Origin: Pocillopora verrucosa
Taxonomy: Eukaryota; Cnidaria; Anthozoa; Scleractinia; Pocilloporidae
Assembly (NCBI RefSeq): GCF_036669915.1
Contig: NC_089324.1
Location: forward strand, 919,344-983,343
Direction: 5' to 3'
Length of the DNA: 64,000 nt
The stretch's first letter is position 1. Every line of letters begins with the position of its first letter. Under the pieces are notes generated by a model. The model was not told the DNA's origin. It ran no database searches and was given only the letters and a program-made list of their open reading frames with translations. Made by a program: the position numbers and the translations under genes. Positions 36,206-48,200 of the stretch are shown piece by piece.

Positions 36206-37695
36206 CTCTTTATTCAGTTGCAAAAGTAGTTGAGACATGTCACACGACAAGCAACTGGTTCTCCATGAGAAATAGTTTATTTGTGGCAAGGATTCTTAAG
36301 CCGCTTGGTCATTTACACTCGATTTCTGGTTGGAAATACTAATTTTATCGGCGACATGTGCGGGAACAAAAATGATAACAGGCCCCGGAGCTGCATATCA
36401 TATTTGATGTAATTCAATGACAACTGGGTGCTTTGTAAATGTGACAAATGTAAACAGATGTGGAAGGCAGAAAGCCTACCAAATTTGGTCTGGTTAAATT
36501 GCTTCTGTATCCAAGGCTCTCAACATAATGATTTGACATTTGACAATTTCGTTTTATTTGCCTTGGTGCTGAGTTGTTGTAAAATTTATAAACGATCCTT
36601 ACTGTTTACTTTGTTTTCAATAATATTGGAGTTTTTCTTTTGGGGACTGAATGCGTGAGCTAATGTACGTAAATGTAAAACTGGAAACGCGGTCATTCAC
36701 GCGTAGAAGTTTGCGTTTTTCTTCTTTTTTGTATGCGCTCCGAATCTGTTTGGCCAAAGAATGTACTCTGCATTTTACGTAAAATCTTTCAAGATGTGAA
36801 AACATTTAGAGACATCCTTAAAAATTCATTTTTCTTTTCACTTCAGACATGCCAAAAAAGGGAGAGAAAATAGAACCAAAATTTATAAAATGGAGAAAGG
36901 TTGTGTAGCTTTGTGATGAATGTTATACTCAGCCGGAATGGTTAATTCCCCGAAGCTACCAGCAAACCTAATTTTTTTCCCAGCGATTGATTAAAGTTGC
37001 AGATTAGCTCTCAAACAATGGTTTACTAGTTCATGTCAGTTTTAGCAGGATATCCTGTCGAGTGCGATGGATATTCGAGCTTCATTATTGACAAAAAGCT
37101 CCTCAAATTATTTTGTTTAGATTAAATATTTATACAGTTGAAAAAGCCGTTCATGAGAAATTGAGAGATATTTCGAATCACTCTTCGGGAATCTGTGAGA
37201 TAAGTTTAGGTAAATAAGTTGATTATAAGTTAAAAATTAAAATCAGGGTAAAAGATTTTTGCCAGCGCTTCAGTTTCTTCTTTAGTGGACATGTTGATGG
37301 TAAACCAACTCTCTTTCTGACCTCTCATTTTGCAAAATACACAAGTTAATTAAGCCAGCTGGATTTTTCTTTTTTGAGCCGATAAGTACCGTTTTTAGCA
37401 ATAGACTGACAAATGAGACTATCACTACATCAGCGCAAAGACTTTTCGGCCAATTTTATTTTTCTGGATCAAAAATCTTAAAGTCGGTATCTTTGACTAG
37501 ATTGTTACTTCAGTCAACTATCGCCGCATTCACTTGCTGGCCAGCTGCCAGCGTGCGAGGGAGGAAACACCGCTTGTAAACATCGTATTTGGCGGGTTTT
37601 GCTCTGTCGAGTTCCGCACTTTCTTAGGTTTGGTGCGCCTTTGGTTTTGGTTAGCTTTCGCGTTTTTTGTTGAGGTTTTATACAATACCTGTACT
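36206..37695. other. upstream region of GPCR 1
   Basis: No coding exon was recognised. It is AT-rich and should contain the 5' untranslated region and promoter of the intronless GPCR starting at 37696. No core promoter motif can be assigned with confidence. Confidence 0.4.
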
Positions 37696-38712
37696 ATGGA
37701 ACTCCCTTTTCGCAACTCTGGCCTAACTGCCTTCCAATCCACCTCACTTTTGTTAATCGATATCATTGCCGTCGGAGGAAACGCTTTTATTTGCATGGCA
37801 ACTGCACGAAATCCCAGCCTTCGCACGAGCACAAACTTGTGGGTGACCGCATTGGCTATTGCGGACTTGATCCGTTCTTGTGTCGCTGCACCTCTGACAG
37901 TGGCAACTTTAATTTGTGGTCGCTGGAATTATGGATCCGGTGGTTGTATCATTCAAGGATTTTTCACGTACTATCTAACCCTAGTCTCCCTCCTTACAAT
38001 GGCGTTCATGGCCGTCAACAGGTACTGCAGAGTGGTTAAACCGTCTCTCTATTTGAAGATTTTCACTAGAAAGCGATGCGTCACAGCTCTGATATTCCTG
38101 TGGACACTAATGGCTTTGACAGTGTCATTTCCTGTGCTGGTTGGATGGGCAGAATTTGCTTTTCACGGTGGTTACGCAGCTTGCGTTTTGCATTTCCATA
38201 AACCAAGTCTCACTGTGATATTTTTAACTTTGGACGCCGGCCTTATTTTACTTCCATGCACTCTTACAATCGCCGGTTGCTACTTCAAAGTATCACGAGC
38301 AGTACGTGAACATAACGATCAGGTCGTATCATCTCTCCAGGGAACCTTAAAGTCGAACTCCCAACTTATAAACCGAGCGGGCGTCGAGGAAATTCGCGTC
38401 ACGAAAACACTTTTCTTACTAGTTTCAACGTTTACTCTTTGCTGGATTCCAGCCTATGTAATCGGGTTTTTAAGCCGTGGCAATTTGGTTTACATCTCGC
38501 CTCAAGGTGCCCTTGCTGTTACATTTCTTGTGGGTCTGAACTCCGCTTGTAACCCCTTTATATACGGCTACATGAATCGTTCGTTTCGAGTCGAGCTTTG
38601 GAAGCTTATCCCTTGTAAAAGGAACGAAAACCAAGTTGTTCCGCACGTTCATTCGAAGGACACTTCACCGCAGTCTTACACAAAGAGCCTTGCTGTCGTT
38701 GTATCTACTTAG
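37696..38712 (+). CDS. intronless class A (rhodopsin-like) GPCR 1, 338 residues
   Basis: A single open frame from ATG (MELPFRNSGL) to TAG with seven hydrophobic segments. Class A landmarks are present: N29 in TM1, D57 (AIADL) in TM2, C84 for the ECL2 disulfide with C163, and N108-R109-Y110 at the end of TM3 in place of DRY. CWIP (249-252) is in TM6 and NPFIY (286-290) in TM7, followed by a helix-8-like MNRSFRVELWKL. The NRYC variant and overall length recall the melatonin-receptor-like part of class A, but the ligand cannot be read from sequence; melatonin/opsin-like orphan is the cautious label. The reading frame stays open upstream of this ATG, but that part is not receptor-like, so the ATG at 37696 is preferred. 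The protein acts in the plasma membrane with heterotrimeric G proteins. Confidence 0.9.
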   Translation: MELPFRNSGLTAFQSTSLLLIDIIAVGGNAFICMATARNPSLRTSTNLWVTALAIADLIRSCVAAPLTVATLICGRWNYGSGGCIIQGFFTYYLTLVSLLTMAFMAVNRYCRVVKPSLYLKIFTRKRCVTALIFLWTLMALTVSFPVLVGWAEFAFHGGYAACVLHFHKPSLTVIFLTLDAGLILLPCTLTIAGCYFKVSRAVREHNDQVVSSLQGTLKSNSQLINRAGVEEIRVTKTLFLLVSTFTLCWIPAYVIGFLSRGNLVYISPQGALAVTFLVGLNSACNPFIYGYMNRSFRVELWKLIPCKRNENQVVPHVHSKDTSPQSYTKSLAVVVST

Positions 38713-41700
38713 AGCTTAAAAATGATATTCCCAGAAACACATTCAAACGATGAAAACTAGAGATGAAATCTGCTGATCATGATATTGCTGTCATATGGCT
38801 CAACATTCAATGTAGTGTAGAGAAAACTAGTTAACACAACCAAACAAGGCGTCTAACAGACGATTCTCAAGAGGAAATGCCACACAGAGAAACAAAACTT
38901 TACAGATGTTCGCAGCTGTAAAATGTGTCCTTTGCTATCGTTACTAGTTGCATTTGCCGCACTCGTTGCCTTAGAGTAACCACTGTTAACAGTAAACGGT
39001 AACCACTGTTTTCTACTTATCTTTATCAATAAGTTTCAAATCAAACCTGTTTTTCTCGATTCAGAAAATTTCGACGCAGAACAAACCCCACGTCAATGAA
39101 ATATTCAAATAAATTCAGAACAAACCCCACGTCAATGAAATATTCAAATAAATTCATCAAAACGTATTTTGTTTGACAAAAAGAGTCTTTGCGGCTATTG
39201 CCTTCTATACAAGCCGAAGCCACATATGCTATCGGAATGAGTGAGTGATAGTAACATTTGAATACCCAACTTCACCAAATTTCGACCTGATGTCACTTAT
39301 TGTTTATTTTGGAGTATCTTCGTAGTTCGGCATTCGCACTAGAGATTATTGGGCACAGCATACGCTGAAGAAAGAGGAATCTCTTTGAAACAAATTATTT
39401 TGTGCCTAAACTACCCAAACTGTCATTTTTTCAGTATCTGGAGGTCAAAAGCATGGGTATGGGAAGAGGGCTCGATAGACAATTGATGGAAAAACTGACT
39501 TCGAATTTTTCGCTTGAAGGCGGGCATCACCTGCCTTCAAGCCATCCTGGCCAATGAATATGCAGAGGGTTAACGTTAAGACTAACAACTTCATACGGCC
39601 TAGCCACTTGCCTCTTCAAGGGAGGGCTGCAAGTGGCTCTGTGTCAAAAGCTCAAGGGAGAGAAAGTTGGATTTTGACTTATCGGAATAGGGGGGTCTAC
39701 TTTTTGTCGGCAACTTAGGAGAGATCTTTTTAGCCTGATGTTATCTTGGACTGTCCCTTATGATTCACAGTCAGGCTCACGCCTTGTGGCAGCTCCACCG
39801 GTGAGGTAGACCACTGTGGCTGGGGTAGGGGGGGGAGGGGAATGTGTAGTTTCCAAAGGTGGATGCATGGTAGGGACTATTAGTTTGCTGTAATCTTGAG
39901 TGTATTTTGGTGAATCCACTCTGATATATTTGTATATCATTTTTTTCATCTACATTTCAGACAAAGTATGAGTAGTGCTTGAAGACAGCTTTTGATTTGT
40001 GAGGAATAATTAACATAAATATTGCCATTTCCCTCAACTAAATCATTGTGAGTTTTAATGAGTCAGAATGCAGCAATTAACACATTCCTTCAACAAAATT
40101 TCTCAGCATTGTTCCAACATAATCGGATGAACACAAGAAAGAATGAACAAAAAAATAGAGAAATACTGGAACCTAATTTGATGACTTGTTTCACCTTCGA
40201 CTATTACTGTCCTCGTCGAGATGAAAATATTTTTATTTATTAGTCATCTATATTTTCTGCCGTCCTTGTTGCTTAGTGATTTTTGCCTCCTTTCTGTATT
40301 TCTATGATGCAGAAGATATATTTTTTCGTCTCTTTCGAGGTAGAAATGGTTTTTACCCAGTGAAAAATTTGACTCAAAATGTATAGCTAATGATGTTTTA
40401 AGGAGAGAAAAAAAATAAGGCGATTGATTTTATTCTTAGCCTGGATGAATATTCACAATTTTAGGCACCAAATCTGATATTAGGGTTGACAGACTGTCTG
40501 TCAAAATCTGACCAAACGTCTCTCAAAGCGCGTTCAAGATAACGTCAAATTTCACACCTGCTTCGATCGGTCTGTTGTTTAGTCGTCTCCAAGGTAAGAA
40601 AAATGACGTTTTTCCATAATTATTTTCGGTATTTCTGCTTTTAAAGTGAGAGTTACTTGACCTATACAGCACTAATGTATGCGATACAATGTGATCTTTA
40701 GCTCATGCGAGCATAGCGATTTCATTTGCACCTCTGTATTGTATTTATGAGGATTTTAAATGATTTTGATCGGAAAACACAATGATTTAAGCAAATTCAG
40801 TTACATCTCGGTTTGCGAACTATTGTTAACCCTTAGAAAGCCTTACTAAAATTTTCTCTTTCGTGAATGAATGAAAAAAATTTTATCTCGCGTAGATATA
40901 TATGATATATCCATTTTGTAATCAATCAACCGCCCCACCTGTTCATATAGCCTTGCTTCCTGTGAGCACATTTCACTTTTCACCATCACATTGTCTTGTG
41001 TCACACATTTTTTAGCGTCTTCCTCGAGCTTTTAGAATTTGGGCTAAGCTCATTTGTTGGGTAAGTGTGTTATAAAACGGCTTAATTGATGCACGCGCTT
41101 TTCTTTCTGCGTTGATTTTGTTCACGCGATCTTAGAGCAGATTTAAAAGGTTTACGCTCACTGAAATGTGGGTTTTTGAGCAAGTATTCGGAGCAAGGTT
41201 TTTGTTTAACGTTTTTCCAGTTTGCAGCTTGGTGTTTGTTCTAAAGGTAAACGTTGACAATCGCAGACGCTTACTGAAACCAAAACCCAGTAGACTTCGT
41301 TATGGTATCAGGCAAATTCGCGTCTCAGTTAGAAGCGTGAAATTCAGCTTTTTGGATGTTATTTTTTTCATTTGTTAGCTGGAAAAAATAGCAAGAACAA
41401 CATCTCATCCTTGAAATGGTCGTTAGCTAGTTTTTCGCCCGTTAATCCACAGGAATAGGAAATTAGAAAATTAACTTGACTTTTGAAGTTAATTTAGCGG
41501 CTTTAGTCTTTAAATTAAAAGCATATAACTCATAACTCCTTGGGATTGAAATATATCTTCCATATCACTCTATTCACGAACACCGGGTCAGTTTGGAATT
41601 TTACACGGACGTTAAAAGAAGTTAAACCCTCTATGGGTATAAAAAACAATGATTTGACCTTGCCAGTTAAAATAAGACATGAGATAATGGTTTTTGCTTT

Positions 41701-43121
41701 TTTTCTGTTTGCAAGTCAATTAAGTAAATGACACGATTTGCAAAATCTTCTGAGCAAATTTTTAAATTGCAATTCTAAAAAGCCTATTAACAGACTGTAT
41801 GAAACGAAACTGAGACAGACAAATCGTCTTAGGTCTAAACAGAAACTGAACTTGTAACTGTACATGTCTGTTGAAAAAAAAATAGAAAACTTTCGGTCAT
41901 TTTAGGGCGACCTTTCTATCCTGTCTAACATTTGGTTTGCTTTGATATTGTTAAAAGTGGCAATATACTTTTTTTTTTTCGTGGACACGTCATTAAGGTT
42001 CATATCTCTCTTTTTTTTTTTCCGCCGGTACGAAAACAAGAGCAAAAGAGGATTACTATTGGCGCTGAAAAAGGGCTTCATTGGGAATTTAATTAAAAAA
42101 GGACACAATTTTTTTCGTATTATTTATTTTTTCTTTGCATCAGCGAACAAATGAATTAATTACATGTAGGTGGAAATCCAGGAAATATCACAATTTAGTA
42201 AACGAAGAATATGATTGGCTTATAATTCACCTGTGTCAACTGCGATTTCCGCCGGCTGGAGTTTTTTGCAAAATACATGATTGTTTTTAAAGATTGATAG
42301 CTATCTTTCATTTTATGCCCTGAAGCCATCAAAGAATGTTTTAATTTACAACGCAATGTGGATCAAAACTTTGATTATATATTATCTACAAGGAAAACCG
42401 CTTCGTTTGTTAAACTTAGCTTCGTTGTTCACAGATGTTATGTCTGTAGCTTTCAATCCCTCAAATTTATGTAAATACGAAATGGCTGCGCGTCGCTTAA
42501 TCTGAACCTCAAAGAGCTTCAGCTAAAGGTAAACATCAACATTCATTATATTTAAAAATTTTCCAGGTATCAGTGACCTAGATCAGTTTGTTTGTTAACA
42601 GTTATAACCGCTCTTTGTGCCTTAAGTCAAAGGTACTGTGCCTTTCGATAGCATGCGAACCAATCTTGAGGCTGAATGCCAAACTTCGAGAGAGTTTCGA
42701 TTCATGTCGCATTAATCATTTTTGCTGGGGATGTTTAGTTGTGGATTATTATGCTTTGGGACATTTCCAACAGATTATAAGAGTGTCTAAGGTCGTTCTA
42801 AAGAGCCTTCGGGTCGATTGTAAGTGCTTCTCGGGCACTCTTAAATTTCAGATCAATAATCAGTGTACCACTAAAAGCGTGTATTGAATTTGTCTTACTA
42901 CAGCTGAATATATATCGATCTTATTTCGCTCCTTTTCGTAAGACTGCTCTTATCGGGTTTTTTTGGTTTTTTTTTCGGTTTCATTGCAATTGCTTGCTTT
43001 GTTTCAATTGCAACTGTTTATCTCGTTTCTGCAATTTTTACTCGTGGATAGGCCAAGATGCGTAGAACGAGTACCGTGCAGAAAATGGGATATGCAAATT
43101 TATTTACTCACTAAAACGAAC
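38713..43121. other. gene-poor stretch between the two GPCRs
   Basis: No supported coding exons. It contains a perfect-looking 39-bp tandem duplication (39078-39155) and G-rich low-complexity DNA (39820-39842). All ORFs are short and lack domain signals. Confidence 0.45.
39078..39155. repeat. 39-bp tandem duplication
   Basis: Two adjacent identical copies of a 39-bp unit that begins CAGAACAAACCCCACGTCAA. It is intergenic, and perfect identity suggests a recent event. Confidence 0.8.
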
Positions 43122-43408
43122 ACAAGTTGATATGTAATAGTGTAGTTTGATCGTTCGGGTGAGTGTAGTCCTGAGAAGGACTGTTGTCGGTAGTGGTGAC
43201 TGACGTTTCGACAACCTGAGCGGAAGTCATCATCAGAGGCAAGTGAAAGGTTGTTGTCAGTCGAATGTACTTAGTCCGGTCAGGTTGTCGAAACGTCAGT
43301 CACCACTACCGACAACAGTCCTTCTCAGGACTACACTCACCCAGACGATCAAACTACACTATTACATGTTACCCCCGGGTTCAAACCATTTACTGTACAA
43401 GTTGATAT
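43122..43408. mobile_element. palindromic insertion with second hammerhead-like family and 12-bp TSD
   Basis: Two 88-nt arms (43132-43219 and 43280-43367) are near-perfect reverse complements. The whole is flanked by ACAAGTTGATAT at 43122-43133 and again at 43397-43408. On the minus strand, 43193-43240 reads CTGATGA, then a stem GAC/GTC region, then GAAAC and GTC, the layout of a hammerhead core. The sequence differs from the other hammerhead family in this window. There is no protein-coding content. Tail-inverted copies with short variable duplications fit a Penelope-type insertion mechanism. Confidence 0.7.
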
Positions 43409-43789
43409 CTTTTATGCTCGGGGCAGGGTGTACTTTCTAATGGGGATGTGCCATTGATAGGGTCGTATTTTCAAAACTGGATTGACTATTGTTGGGTTGC
43501 ATTTCAATTGAGCTACTAGAATCGGGTGGCACCTAACGGGATTTTGGGGGTGAGGAAATTCTGGTTTGTAGTCTCAATGGGACCTATCGTAGGCTGCCTG
43601 ATACCAAACTTGACCTCCTAGGTCTTACCCTAACGACATGTCTCTTTTCTAATGGTAAGAAAAGATAATGACCTCGTTGTGCAACTTAACGATACAGAAC
43701 ACAGACTAATACGAGTGTGCGTCTTAATTTAATTTTCCCTTTATCCTAGAGCTAAGGCTTCGGAGATCATTGGCTCTGTTTGAGACAGT
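43409..43789. other. upstream region of GPCR 2
   Basis: No exon visible; presumed promoter and 5' untranslated region. Nothing specific was recognised. Confidence 0.4.
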
Positions 43790-44791
43790 ATGAGCGACGG
43801 TATTGACTTGTTACTCCTGTGCTTATTCACAATCCTGATTCCAGTATGTCTCGTATTTAATGCTTTGGTTTTCGCTGTTATTTATCGGAGCAAATCATTG
43901 CGAATTCCCATGAACAACTTGATCTTCAACTTAGCGATAACAGATTTTGTGATTGGTTTATTCATCTTCCCTCGTCACGTGCTTTTCAGTGTCATTGCAT
44001 TACGTCATCCAGTAGACACCACAGGTAACTACTTTTGCAAGTTCGTAACAGGGAGTGGTACCCTATGGACTAGTTCCACGGCGTCTGGGTTTTTACTCAT
44101 TGCCATCGCCGTCGAACGCTATACGTCCATAATGGTTCGTAGCCGAAGGGCGCCGCTTACAACCTCGCGCATCAATGCCGTTGTGGCGTTTTGTTGGCTC
44201 TCAGCTTTCGCGGCGAACTTGCCAACGCTTATCGTTTTTGCCTACGACGAAACGATTGATTTCTGCGTGGAAAACTGGCCAAACTGGGTTTCGCCCAAGG
44301 CTTATGTGATATGTATCTTCTTCCTGGGCATAAGCTCAGTTCTTGTGATGTTCCCTTTGTATTTTCGAATCATTTACACGCTATGGTGCAGACAACGCAG
44401 GGCAACGGAAATCTCACAGGCGGCCAGATTACGCGCACGCAAAAACATCACCAAATTGCTAGTTTTGGTGACTTTTATTCACACAATTTGTCGTTTGCCT
44501 AACTATATGACTTATCTATTAACCTACTACGCTCCCTCAGTCAACTATGGTTCCAACACATACAACTTTACAGTTCTGTTGATTCTGCTGAACTCCGCTG
44601 TGCACCCGTTCTTATTGTGTTGGAACATGCAGGGCTTTAGAAGACCCCTGTTTGTGTTGTTTTGTTGTTGCCAAGCCAATAGGATATTTACTGAGCCTGA
44701 GCTTGAGCCCTCCCACGTGAGTACTCCGCCCGTCAGAGGATCTGCCTTCCTTCTAAGAACCCCAGAACAAGCGCGCCCACGAACCACATGA
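43790..44791 (+). CDS. intronless class A (rhodopsin-like) GPCR 2, 333 residues
   Basis: A single exon from ATG (MSDGIDLLLL) to TGA. Seven hydrophobic segments carry N24 (TM1), D52 (LAITDF, TM2), C83 paired with C159, and E109-R110-Y111 in place of DRY. CRLP (234-237) stands in place of CWxP, and HPFLL (272-276) replaces the TM7 NPxxY. A Cys cluster C292-C294 after TM7 is a plausible palmitoylation site. The third intracellular loop and TM6 entry (RARKNITKLLVLVTF) resemble peptide or amine receptors of cnidarians. The family within class A is uncertain. It is not closely related to GPCR 1. The altered TM6 and TM7 motifs could change constitutive activity. AATAAA at 45112-45117 is a possible polyadenylation signal. 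Confidence 0.9.
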   Translation: MSDGIDLLLLCLFTILIPVCLVFNALVFAVIYRSKSLRIPMNNLIFNLAITDFVIGLFIFPRHVLFSVIALRHPVDTTGNYFCKFVTGSGTLWTSSTASGFLLIAIAVERYTSIMVRSRRAPLTTSRINAVVAFCWLSAFAANLPTLIVFAYDETIDFCVENWPNWVSPKAYVICIFFLGISSVLVMFPLYFRIIYTLWCRQRRATEISQAARLRARKNITKLLVLVTFIHTICRLPNYMTYLLTYYAPSVNYGSNTYNFTVLLILLNSAVHPFLLCWNMQGFRRPLFVLFCCCQANRIFTEPELEPSHVSTPPVRGSAFLLRTPEQARPRTT

Positions 44792-45296
44792 ATGTGTGGA
44801 CAACAGAACGTCGGATCAAGGCAGCACTATTATATGGTTTACTGAGCAATCAGTTATGAACGAAAACCTTTTAAAATAACGTACAGTTATTATCACCGTC
44901 ATTATTATAAAAATTATCATCAATATTATCTTTATCATTATCACTATTAAATCTATTGTTATTTATATTACCCAGTGAAGTATCAGCGCGTACCTGAAAA
45001 AAGTAAATCATTTAACAACCGTAAAGAACTTCTTTCCAAGCGTGTTTACGCTCCGTTTAAAGTTGTGGCATTCCCCTTCCACCGTCATTGCTTTGGTTCG
45101 ATTTCCGAACTAATAAATGTAAAATAAGAATTCATTTTGTCTTAGATGTCGTCTTTCCTGCCAGGAATTTTGTTTCCGGTTTGGTCGGTTTCTCTTTCTT
45201 CACGAGCCAAATTTTTATTCGACCTGGATCAGGGAACGAAGTACCATTCTGTGGATGTATCAGGGCTAAAATAAAATGTAATTCCGTGCAATTCAT
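44792..45296. other. convergent 3' ends of GPCR 2 and the BTB-kelch gene
   Basis: Short intergenic DNA between a plus-strand and a minus-strand gene end. It has a candidate plus-strand AATAAA (45112-45117) and a minus-strand AATAAA (45214-45219), the latter about 78 nt after the kelch stop codon. Confidence 0.55.
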
Positions 45297-48200
45297 TTAG
45301 TTCAGTGGAGGATACACTAAACAATTCACTGAATAAGTGTTGTCGCTTACTCGTCCCACGATGCGCCATTGTTCATTCAAATAATCATAATATTCGATTG
45401 AAGTTACTCCACGCCCACCAAAACAATATATCTTATTTTCATAGACCACGTGACCGAACTCACTTCTGTTGTCGTTTAACTGCGCAGGAGCAAATACCCA
45501 TTTGTCTTCCTTAGGGTGATAAACCTCCATGCTCCCTAAACTTTGTCGATCACTGCGTCCACCGAAGACAAAGATACTACCTGCCCAGGTTACCACGCCC
45601 ATACTGAAACGAGGTTCTAGAAGGCCTGGCAGCAATTTCCATTTTTGAGATCGTATGTGAAAGCTTTCCATCGAGTTCAGCGGTCCATCGTCATTAAGTC
45701 CCCCAATGACGTAAATCTTTCGACCCAAAATAGCCACACCTATGAGAGAAAATTTAAAACTTCAAAGGCCTACCATATCTTTTTAAATGAGGGGCTCCAC
45801 TATGGTGAAGGAAAATCGGTTAAGCGTGTAGGTACACTTATACCTAAGAAAAAACCTCCAGACTGGGAAATTTTTCTCACTCTTTGCTTACACCAATAAA
45901 AATTGTCAAAAACAACTTATTCGATCGGCATTTGTCGTTTTAGAAAAGAAAGGACGAGTGAACAGCGTTTGAGAAAGAGGGATCCAGAGTAAAATACGAA
46001 GTGACAATTAGTACTTAATGGGCGCCTAGTTTTAAACCGGAAAAACAACAACAACACCAACAACTCAAAAAGGAATCACCAGAACGTAATGCAGGACAAG
46101 AAGACGACAGAAAGAAAAAATACAACGAAAAACAGAGAAACCAGGAAGAGAAGATTACCAGTGCATCTCCTACGTCGATTCATTTCAGGTAGTGAGCTCC
46201 ATACTCCATGACAAACATCAAATTTGTGGGCAGACATGTCGTCTGGCTTCCCACCAAACACGTAGATGTTGTTTCTATCAGAACACACTCCTGACTCCCG
46301 TACGGCACGCCCTTAAATGACAAACATACTGTCACGTGATAGTTCACATCCATTTTAAAATAGAAATCTTAGGCTGACATAATTAGTCCTGGGGAGGGGG
46401 GAGGGCGGGAAAGCTTAAAGGGTCAATTCATAATTTATTTCATAGACTTTTCTCAGAAAACTAATTTTATCATTGTCAAAATTTTCCTTTTAGTAACACT
46501 TTGATCCTTCCCCCAACCAAAATGTCCCAAAGTGCTAAAGTCCGTCTCTAGACATCTTTAGCTTAAAAACATGATCCAACAGACACGGCTAATCGTTGAA
46601 CGTTCGCGGTACCGATAGAAAAAACCAAGAGAAGAGAAAAACTTACCATCGCCAACCCAAGTCCATTTCTTTGTCACAGGGTTGAATCTGTTCACTGCCC
46701 TCCTGGACACGATATAAAGCTCACCCTGCACAAGAAATGCACAGTGGTAATTATCTTCTTTACTTGCATCGCTAAATGACGTCAGCTTGGGGCAGGGAAC
46801 GCATGCACGTTGCTCCTCATCAAAGGTGTCAACCCGGTTTGTCTTCATACTGAACAGGTAAACGATCTTCCGAGAGTTTCGAGGTTTTCCTGAATCGTTA
46901 TTTTCTTGTGACAACTTCCTAGCAGCCAGAGCATCTTCCACGTCCTTGCGGCATTTCCCTTCGCCTTTCACGAGTTCGGGAAGTATCCGTGTTTGAAGGA
47001 ATTTTGTAGTGATTTGACGGAAGCGGATGGTTTTCAAAACTGTGTCCAGCTCTTTGTTCCTAAAGGATGATATGGAGACAGGCCTGACCAGTTTATTATT
47101 AGCTCTAGGTATTGTCACCAATTGAGATCGATTTGATGATTTCGCTGCCCTTTGTCTAAAAAAAAAAAATCCATTTACGAAAAAAAGAGGCTAGAGTCCA
47201 AACTCCCTAAAAATCTGGAGATTTATTTAAACAAACGAAGACGTGGATAGTCTAAACGTGGTCGTCGATGAAAATTGTTACGGCCACGAAAGACGAAACA
47301 TTTTAAGAGAGAAGCTCCGTAAAACGTTTTAACTAGCTGCCAAACCTGTGAGTGTACACTAACAAAACTGTGTTGTGCGTAGAGAACAAATTGTTAAAAA
47401 AAATTGTCGCCTGAATGTCATGTTTTGTAAGAAAGTAGCATCGAAAAAACTTGAAACTGCACAAGGGCGCTGAAAAAGGCGTGAGAAAAATTAAGGGAAC
47501 TAAAGAAACCGAAAAAGGCGCTAATGAAGAACAAATTACAAACAAACGCTAACGAGGTAGTGAAAAATAATACTTAAAATCAAACACTGACAAAAAGAAA
47601 CCAAATGAATTTTGCCACTAAAATAACTTAATGAAAGATAACCAAAAATCTACATCTTACACTATGTACCGCTTGACTGATTGGGAAGACAGCGCAGGAA
47701 ATATTAAAGCCTTTTTCCCGTTTCTGCTTCTAACTGTATAGATCATTCATTAAAATTAATTATCAGCTCCTCTTCTAACCTTTTTTCAGGATCGTGTTTG
47801 TACCATTTCCACACCGCTTCATACACTTTTTCCTCTTTTCTGACCTTTAGACTGTTACTTCCGAGTAAGGAAGTTATCTGATGCGCTGACAGCTTGACAA
47901 AATCATCTTCGTTCACGATTTGTAAGAAGTTCCATTCCATGTATTCCATTGTTTTGAGTTTTAATTGCTCGAGGCCAAGAGTCTCCGCTAGTTTGTGATA
48001 CCCCACACAATTTTGGTTTCTCAAATGATCGATAGCAAATCGTTCGCAAGCAATGACAGCCTCTTCGATCTGAAGGAGTCCATGAATAGGTAAAGGAATA
48101 TGTGAGTGAACAAATAACTACATGAATTTAAAAAGGGAACAAGTTTCAATTCCAAACGCAACAATTTCCTGAACACTGTGTGATACATAATTTTACGCTT

